Of a stretch of DNA of 18,729 nucleotides, positions 14,311 through 18,729 are shown piece by piece. The position numbers were made by a program, and so were the translations under genes. Source of the DNA: an uncultured Clostridia bacterium (GTDB lineage Bacteria > Bacillota > Clostridia > Christensenellales > CAG-138); assembly GCA_934633985.1 (NCBI GenBank), contig CAKTYU010000021.1:1-18729 (forward strand), given 5' to 3'. How positions within the stretch are numbered: the first letter of the stretch is position 1; every line of letters begins with the position of its first letter. The notes below the pieces were generated by a model. The model worked only from the letters and a program-made list of their open reading frames with translations, did not search any database and had not been told where the DNA came from.

Positions 14311-15249
14311 TTATACTATAACTGTGCCGGCCTTGCCGTCAAGCGCCTCTACCGCCTTATCGAGGCTGGTGATTATGGTCATCCTGCCGGGCTTGCTCTC
14401 CACAAACTTAACGGCGGCCTCCACCTTGGGCAGCATGGAGCCGGGGGCGAACTGGCCTTCGGCCATGTACTTCCTGGCTTCCGATACGGTAAGCTTATCC
14501 AGATCCTTCTGGTCGGGTTTCTTGTAGTTGATGCTTACCTTTTCTACAGCGGTAAGTATAACCAGAGCATCGGCATCCAGATCCTCCGCCAGCTTTTCGC
14601 TCGCAAGGTCCTTATCTATAACGGCGGCAGTGCCCTCTAACTCGCCCTTATCGTTGCGTATGACGGGTATGCCGCCTCCGCCTACGGTGACGACCACAAA
14701 GCCGTTGTCCACTAAGCACTTTACCGCGCTTAGCTCCTCTATCTCGACGGGCATCGGGGAAGCGACTACACGCCTCCAGCCGCGTCCTGCGTCCTCCTTC
14801 ATTACATAGCCCTTCTCGTCGGCTATCTTCTTGGCCTCCTCCTCGGTGTAGAACGGGCCTATAGGCTTGGAGGGGTTCTTGAACTTGGGGTCGTTCCTGT
14901 CTACCAGCACCTGGGTTACCACGGTTGCCACATCGGACTTATTACCGCGTGAGCGCAGAACCTTTGTAAGCCCCTGCTGAATGTGGTAGCCTATGTAGCC
15001 CTGGCTCATAGCGCCGCATACATCAAAGGGCATTGCCGGGCTTACAGGAGCGGCATACTCGTTCTGGAGCACTATGCGCCCTACCTGCGGGCCGTTTCCG
15101 TGGGCGATGATGACCTTGTATCCCTCTTCTATTATATCCGCGATATACTCGGAGGTCTTTTCGACTACCTCAAGCTGAGCCTCTGCCGTTGCGGGCTTGC
15201 CCGCTTCCTGAAGGGCGTTTCCGCCAAGTGCGATAACTATCTTTTTCAT
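14311..15249 (-). CDS. arcC: Carbamate kinase
   Basis: Catalyses carbamoyl phosphate + ADP to carbamate + ATP, usually the energy-yielding last step of arginine, agmatine, allantoin or creatinine catabolism. 312 residues of the amino-acid kinase fold: ALGGNAL at 7-13, HGNGPQVG near 50, MSQGYIGYHIQQ, TVGGGGIPV and KDLASEKLAEDLDADALVILT. The usual length is about 310. ATG 15249 is chosen because AGGAGAGA lies just upstream and MKKIVIALGGN is the typical start; an in-frame ATG 13 codons earlier lacks a site. No arginine deiminase or ornithine carbamoyltransferase gene lies in the window, so the source of carbamoyl phosphate is unknown here. It lies 45 bases after rnhA and may be cotranscribed with it. 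Confidence 0.96.
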   Translation of the reverse strand: MKKIVIALGGNALQEAGKPATAEAQLEVVEKTSEYIADIIEEGYKVIIAHGNGPQVGRIVLQNEYAAPVSPAMPFDVCGAMSQGYIGYHIQQGLTKVLRSRGNKSDVATVVTQVLVDRNDPKFKNPSKPIGPFYTEEEAKKIADEKGYVMKEDAGRGWRRVVASPMPVEIEELSAVKCLVDNGFVVVTVGGGGIPVIRNDKGELEGTAAVIDKDLASEKLAEDLDADALVILTAVEKVSINYKKPDQKDLDKLTVSEARKYMAEGQFAPGSMLPKVEAAVKFVESKPGRMTIITSLDKAVEALDGKAGTVIV

Positions 15250-15294
15250 ATCGTATCTCTCTCCTGAAAATTTGATAGGTTTATACAAACATAT

Positions 15295-15753
15295 TTATTT
15301 TACATCATTTTGCTTTGCTTTACAACCTGCAATAGCGCCCCGCGCGAGCTCATCGCACCGGTTGTTGTAGGGGTTGTCGCTGTGCCCCTTTACCTTGTGC
15401 CAGTTGATGCTGTGCCTTTTTGTATGCGCTATCAGCAGCTCCCACAGGTCGCGGTTTTCAACTTCCTTTTTGGCGCTGGTTTTCCAGCCGTTGCGCCGCC
15501 AGTTGACCACCCAGCTCTCGGAGAACGCCCGGCAAAGATAGGCGCTGTCGGTAAACAGCTCCACCTCACAGGGCTCCTTCAGGGCGTTTAGGGCGGATAT
15601 GGCCGCCATAAGCTCCATGCGGTTGTTAGTGGTCATCTTTTCCCCGCCGGAGATCTCCTTTTTGAATTGCCCGTACATGAGTATCGCGCCCCAGCCGCCC
15701 GGGCCCGGATTGCCGCTGCACGCACCGTCGGTATATATAATTACCTTCTTCAA
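15295..15753 (-). CDS. rnhA: Ribonuclease HI
   Basis: Cleaves the RNA strand of RNA-DNA hybrids. 152 residues, close to E. coli RNase HI (155). The catalytic carboxylates are D9 (YTDGACSGNPG), E47 (NRMEL), D69 (FTDSAY) and D134 (NRCDELAR), with H124 (VKGHSDN) assisting. A basic protrusion (NWRRNGWKTSAKK) for hybrid binding is present. The start is taken as TTG 15753, because GGAGG lies 5 bases before it and MKKVIIYTDG is the usual N-terminus. The in-frame GTG at 15765 is part of that ribosome binding site and has none of its own. It is divergent from tRNA-Trp and upstream of arcC. Confidence 0.95.
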   Translation of the reverse strand: MKKVIIYTDGACSGNPGPGGWGAILMYGQFKKEISGGEKMTTNNRMELMAAISALNALKEPCEVELFTDSAYLCRAFSESWVVNWRRNGWKTSAKKEVENRDLWELLIAHTKRHSINWHKVKGHSDNPYNNRCDELARGAIAGCKAKQNDVK

Positions 15754-15775
15754 TGTATCCTCCACAAAAATAAAG

Positions 15776-15805
15776 TTGACATCGTCATCATATCGGTGTT
15801 ATAAT
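15776..15805 (+). promoter_or_regulatory. Promoter of the tRNA-Trp gene
   Basis: A perfect TTGACA (15776-15781) and a perfect TATAAT (15800-15805) are separated by 18 bases. The start would be near 15812, 12 bases before the tRNA. A 7-bp inverted repeat TCGGTGT/ACACCGA (15793-15799, 15817-15823) surrounds the -10 box. Confidence 0.85.
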
Positions 15806-15823
15806 CATCAAGGTTCACACCGA

Positions 15824-15897
15824 AGGGGCATGGTGTAATGGTAACACGTGGGTCTCCAAAACCTTTGTTGAGGGTTCGAGTCCTTCTGCCCCTGCCA
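15824..15897 (+). tRNA. tRNA-Trp (anticodon CCA)
   Basis: The acceptor AGGGGCA/TGCCCCT is perfect, D-stem GTGT/ACAC, anticodon loop CTCCAAA gives CCA, T-stem GAGGG/CCTTC, discriminator G and encoded CCA (15895-15897). In the anticodon stem TGGGT/ACCTT the outer pair 27-43 is a T-T mismatch and the next is G-U; the three inner pairs are sound. It is a lone plus-strand gene between two minus-strand genes. Confidence 0.95.
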
Positions 15898-15930
15898 ATC
15901 TCCTCAGGCTTTCGCCTGAGGAGATTTTTT
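15897..15930 (+). terminator. Rho-independent terminator of tRNA-Trp
   Basis: A perfect 13-bp stem, AATCTCCTCAGGC (15897-15909) with its complement (15914-15926), closes a TTTC loop and runs into six T's (15925-15930). It begins at the last base of the tRNA. On the minus strand it lies 6 bases after the dipeptidase stop but has no following T-run, so it would be at best a weak terminator for that gene. Confidence 0.92.
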
Positions 15931-15935
15931 ATCCG

Positions 15936-16868
15936 TCAATCCACAAACTGTATAATGTAGTCACGCAGATTATCATACGCTATGCGGCGTATTTCCCTAT
16001 CTGAGAACCCTATCCTTTGCAGCTCATCGAAAAGGTTCGGCACGTCGCTCCAGTTCTTCATGTCCCGCGGGTATGCGCTCATGCCGTCAAAATCCGAGCC
16101 AAGGCATACGTGCTCCGGGCCGGCCAGTCCCGCGATATAGGCTATGTGCTGCGCTATATCGCCCACCGAGGCGTCGCCCGTCTTTACCAGATGGCCCGGA
16201 TAATAGTTTACCCCGATCACGCCGTTTTGAGCGGCTATGGCTTTAATATGCTCGTCCTTAAGGGAACGCTTATGGTCGAATACCGCACGGGCATTTGAAT
16301 GTGAGGCGAATATGGGACGCTGGGATAGCTCCAGCGCCTCGTCGATGCCGGCGTCGCTAAGGTGGGATACGTCCAGCGCTATACCGACGCGGTTCATCTC
16401 GCGCACTACCTCCCTGCCCCTCTCCGTCAGCCCCTTGTTTGCTTTCCTCATGGCGGGCGAGGCCAGCTCGTTGGAATAATTCCACGTCAAGGTCATGGCC
16501 CTCACGCCCAGCCTGTGAAACAGCCTTACATTGCTTATAGATGAGTTGAGCGCCTCGCCGCCCTCCACGGTAAGCACGGTGGCGATCTTATCGCTGTCCG
16601 GCGTATAATCCCTTGTAAGTGGCACAAAGACGTCGCTCTCCTCAGTCATGGTAAAGAATGAATCGAACATATCCAGCGCCTGCTGCAGGCAATCCTTGCG
16701 CATATCCATATCCACCCACGCGGCAAAGAACAGCAGCTTGCCGCCGCCCTGCTTTATATAGGGGAGCGCTACGGCCTGATTGCGTGTGGGGCGGTTTATG
16801 TCCCAGCCATCCTGCGTCATATAGTAAAGGAAGTCGCAATGGGCGTCAGCCACGGGTATATTTGACAT
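15936..16868 (-). CDS. Membrane dipeptidase-like peptidase, family M19
   Basis: Zinc dipeptidase of the renal dipeptidase family, which splits dipeptides and in some bacteria D-amino-acid-containing dipeptides. In 310 residues the metal ligands are visible in family order: H10-x-D12 (DAHCD), bridging E102 (VEGGEAL), H169 (DVSHLSD) and H190 (ASHSNAR), with D259 (GSDFDG) in the active site. No signal peptide is seen, so it is likely cytoplasmic despite the family name. AGGAGAAG precedes ATG 16868. It lies 64 bases after rny with a terminator hairpin between, and no clear promoter of its own is visible, so it may depend on read-through from rny. Substrate is not predictable from sequence. Confidence 0.94.
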   Translation of the reverse strand: MSNIPVADAHCDFLYYMTQDGWDINRPTRNQAVALPYIKQGGGKLLFFAAWVDMDMRKDCLQQALDMFDSFFTMTEESDVFVPLTRDYTPDSDKIATVLTVEGGEALNSSISNVRLFHRLGVRAMTLTWNYSNELASPAMRKANKGLTERGREVVREMNRVGIALDVSHLSDAGIDEALELSQRPIFASHSNARAVFDHKRSLKDEHIKAIAAQNGVIGVNYYPGHLVKTGDASVGDIAQHIAYIAGLAGPEHVCLGSDFDGMSAYPRDMKNWSDVPNLFDELQRIGFSDREIRRIAYDNLRDYIIQFVD

Positions 16869-16883
16869 ATCTTCTCCTTTTCT

Positions 16884-16919
16884 TCAAAAAATTAAGGATA
16901 TGCGAACATATCCTTAATT
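16884..16919 (-). terminator. Rho-independent terminator of rny
   Basis: A perfect 13-bp stem AATTAAGGATATG (16890-16902) with its complement (16907-16919) closes a loop that reads TTCG on the minus strand. It is followed there by a T-run (16884-16889, plus the stem's own TT). It begins 13 bases after the rny stop codon. The dipeptidase ribosome binding site lies just downstream, so this hairpin is also an attenuation point before that gene. Confidence 0.88.
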
Positions 16920-16932
16920 AAGATGCTCCTTT

Positions 16933-18474
16933 TTATTTTGCAAACTCGACAGCCCTGGTCTCGCGTATCACGTTGACCTTTATCTGGCCGGGATACTCAA
17001 GCTCGGTTTCTATGCGCTTGACGATCTCCTTCGCCATGATGATAGTATCGGCGTCGTTGACGTTCTCGGGCTTGACCAATATGCGTATCTCGCGTCCGGC
17101 CTGGATAGCGAAGGACTTGTCAACGCCATCAAAGGAGTTGGCAATCTCCTCGAGCTTTTCAAGGCGCTTGATGTAGTTCTCCAGCGTCTCGCGCCGCGCG
17201 CCGGGACGTGCGGCGGATATGGCGTCGGCAGCCTGTACCAGCACGGCCTCCACGGTGCTCGGCTCAACATCGCCATGGTGAGCCTGTATGGCGTGTATGA
17301 CCTGATTGTTCTCCCGGTACTTCTTCGCAAGATCCGCACCGATCTGGGCATGGGGACCCTCGACCTCATGGTCAACCGCCTTACCTATATCGTGCAGCAG
17401 GCCAGCGCGCTTCGCTAAAGCCACGTTTGCGCCCAGCTCGGACGCCATCATTCCCGCAAGATGAGCTACTTCAATGGAATGCTTGAGAACGTTCTGCCCG
17501 TAGCTGGTGCGGTACTTCAATCGGCCGATGAGCTTTATCAGCTCGTGGTGCAGCCCGTGTATGCCTACCTCGAATATTGCCTGCTCGCCGGCCTCGCGTA
17601 TCTGCGTATCCACCTCGCGGCGGGCCTTTTCCACCATTTCCTCTATGCGCCCGGGGTGTATCCTGCCGTCGGTTATGAGCCGCTCCAAGGCTATCCTTGC
17701 GACCTCGCGGCGAACGGGATCGAAGCCGGAAAGTATGACGGCCTCGGGCGTGTCGTCGATTATAAGGTCAACACCCGTCGCGGTCTCGAGGGTGCGGATA
17801 TTGCGGCCCTCGCGGCCGATTATGCGTCCCTTCATTTCGTCGTTGGGAAGCGGCACTACGGATACGGTGGTCTCTGCCACATGGTCCGCAGCGCAGCGCT
17901 GTATAGCAAGAGAAATGATGTTGCGGGCGCGCTTATCCGCTTCTTCTTTTGTTTTTGCCTCGATATCGCGCAGCATTATCGCCGCATCGTGGCGCGCATC
18001 GCGCTCGACGTTGCTGAGGAGTATTTCCCTTGCCTCGTCCATAGACAATCCGGAAATAGTCTCCAGCTCCTTGAGCTGCTTGTCGTAAAGCTCCCTGATG
18101 GAGGCCTCGGTATCCTCGGCTTCCTTGATCTTCTGGTTGAGTTGCTGCTCGCGCTGCTCTACGCCGTCTATCTTTTTATCCAGCGTTTCCTCGCGCTGGA
18201 GCAGCCTGCGCTCGTTGCGCTGCAGCTCATTGCGCCTGTCCCTAAGTTCCTTTTCATTTTCGTTCTTGATGCGGTAGGCCTCTTCCTTTGCTTCAAGAAC
18301 GGTCTCCTTCTTTATGGTCTCAGCCCTCTTCTGGGCGTCGCCGATCATTTTTTTAACTGCTTCTTCTGCGTTAGCTATCTTTGCTTCCGCAATATTGCGC
18401 CTGTAAACATATCCGCCTGCGAAACCCGCAGCTAAACAAACGATCCCGATCACTATGGGGATCCATATTTCCAC
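16933..18474 (-). CDS. rny: Ribonuclease Y
   Basis: Membrane-anchored endoribonuclease that starts mRNA decay and processing in Firmicutes. 513 residues: an N-terminal membrane helix (about 4-24, IPIVIGIVCLAAGFAGGYVY), a long charged coiled coil (about 28-140), a KH domain with GRIIGREGRNIR at 216-227, an HD domain (H332, H361-D362 in LLHDIGKAVDHE) and a C-terminal domain. Length is normal (about 515-520). The start is GTG 18474; the only good ribosome binding site, GGAGGTG, lies unusually far (about 11-13 bases) upstream, and no better in-frame start exists. A promoter about 130 bases upstream and a terminator hairpin after the stop make it a likely single-gene unit. Confidence 0.97.
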   Translation of the reverse strand: MEIWIPIVIGIVCLAAGFAGGYVYRRNIAEAKIANAEEAVKKMIGDAQKRAETIKKETVLEAKEEAYRIKNENEKELRDRRNELQRNERRLLQREETLDKKIDGVEQREQQLNQKIKEAEDTEASIRELYDKQLKELETISGLSMDEAREILLSNVERDARHDAAIMLRDIEAKTKEEADKRARNIISLAIQRCAADHVAETTVSVVPLPNDEMKGRIIGREGRNIRTLETATGVDLIIDDTPEAVILSGFDPVRREVARIALERLITDGRIHPGRIEEMVEKARREVDTQIREAGEQAIFEVGIHGLHHELIKLIGRLKYRTSYGQNVLKHSIEVAHLAGMMASELGANVALAKRAGLLHDIGKAVDHEVEGPHAQIGADLAKKYRENNQVIHAIQAHHGDVEPSTVEAVLVQAADAISAARPGARRETLENYIKRLEKLEEIANSFDGVDKSFAIQAGREIRILVKPENVNDADTIIMAKEIVKRIETELEYPGQIKVNVIRETRAVEFAK

Positions 18475-18604
18475 GTTAAGTGTAGCACCTCCAAATAAAC
18501 TATATATATTATGTCTCCGAGCGTAAAATACGCAGCATGCATGGACTATTATTTCAGTAGAGCGGATCTACGAAACTACACACCGATATAATATCTCAAA
18601 GTCC

Positions 18605-18634
18605 ATTATAAACCCATGACAAAACAAAAGTCAA
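18605..18634 (-). promoter_or_regulatory. Promoter of rny
   Basis: On the minus strand TTGACT (18629-18634) and a perfect TATAAT (18605-18610) are separated by 18 bases. The start near 18598 gives a leader of about 125 bases before the GTG. The leader holds a small GCGTA/TACGC hairpin. The -35 box overlaps the 3' arm of the upstream terminator hairpin. Confidence 0.75.
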
Positions 18635-18652
18635 GGACGCATGATCCCTGAC
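18618..18652 (-). terminator. Terminator of a gene beyond the right edge
   Basis: On the minus strand GTCAGGGA pairs with TCCTTGAC (8 bp, one G-U) around a 7-base loop and is followed by TTTTGTTTTG. It fits a Rho-independent terminator for a minus-strand gene whose end lies at or beyond the right edge. recA-recX often precedes rny in Clostridia, but nothing here identifies the gene. Confidence 0.65.
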
Positions 18653-18667
18653 TCAGGGCAACAGCAT

Positions 18668-18729
18668 TTAAGAATTACTGAAAAAGAATGCGAAGGAATG
18701 TATCGGGATCAAGGCAAGCCCAGTAGCGC
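18668..18729 (-). other. Right-edge stretch, possible 3' end of a minus-strand gene
   Basis: Two minus-strand frames are open from the edge: one stops at 18668-18670, one at 18675-18677, 16-23 bases before the terminator-like hairpin. The short tails (19 and 17 residues) match nothing I recognise, so I cannot say whether either is coding. Confidence 0.25.

Noticed and set aside
17461..18435. A 324-codon plus-strand open frame inside rny
   Set aside because: It is a mirror of the RNase Y coding sequence, low in recognisable domains, with no promoter or binding site.

Overview
The window is a chromosomal housekeeping segment of a Gram-positive, low-to-mid-GC lineage organism, most likely a member of the Clostridia (Bacillota). 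The reasons are gene order and gene content. The run miaB - ylbF-family gene - mutS - mutL - miaA - hfq - ynbB-like gene follows the order known from Bacillus and Clostridium (without cotE). A Firmicutes-type LexA with Bacillus-style SOS boxes and a membrane-anchored RNase Y are also present. Isoleucine is written mostly as ATA (7 of 8 Ile codons in hfq), start codons include TTG and GTG, and ribosome binding sites are strong. All eight tRNA genes encode their own CCA end. No species can be named.

Layout. Positions 1-765 hold a seven-gene tRNA operon on the minus strand (Pro, Glu, CAT-anticodon, Asp, Thr, Tyr, Leu in transcription order), with a strong promoter at 737-765 and a hairpin terminator at 6-62. 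A divergent promoter (858-886) drives a plus-strand operon from 917 to 9816: miaB, a RicA/RicF-like gene, mutS, mutL, miaA, hfq and a ynbB-like PLP enzyme, with gaps of 42 bases or less. lexA (minus) converges on it. Upstream of lexA two SOS-box-like sites overlap its promoter. On the other side of those sites a small acidic, cysteine-containing protein (10616-10960) is encoded divergently. It ends tail to tail, sharing stop-codon bases, with a complete tyrosine recombinase (minus) preceded by a perfect 15-4-15 palindrome lying over its promoter.

Further right, mostly on the minus strand, are a membrane-anchored XRE-type regulator, a class I aminotransferase, carbamate kinase, ribonuclease HI, an M19 dipeptidase and RNase Y. 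A single plus-strand tRNA-Trp gene with its own promoter and terminator sits between rnhA and the dipeptidase. At the right edge a terminator-like hairpin overlaps the rny promoter and implies that another minus-strand gene ends just outside or at the edge.

How the genes work together. MiaA and MiaB carry out consecutive steps of tRNA A37 modification (i6A, then ms2i6A). MutS and MutL form the mismatch-repair core, with a MutL of the endonuclease type. The Ric-family protein, Hfq, RNase HI and RNase Y are RNA-metabolism factors; in B. subtilis the Ric complex acts with RNase Y. LexA controls the SOS response and apparently itself. The part most likely to be undescribed is the lexA-divergent small protein in the position that yneA holds in B. 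subtilis, together with the palindrome in front of the neighbouring recombinase. No CRISPR, prophage, insertion sequence or riboswitch was seen.
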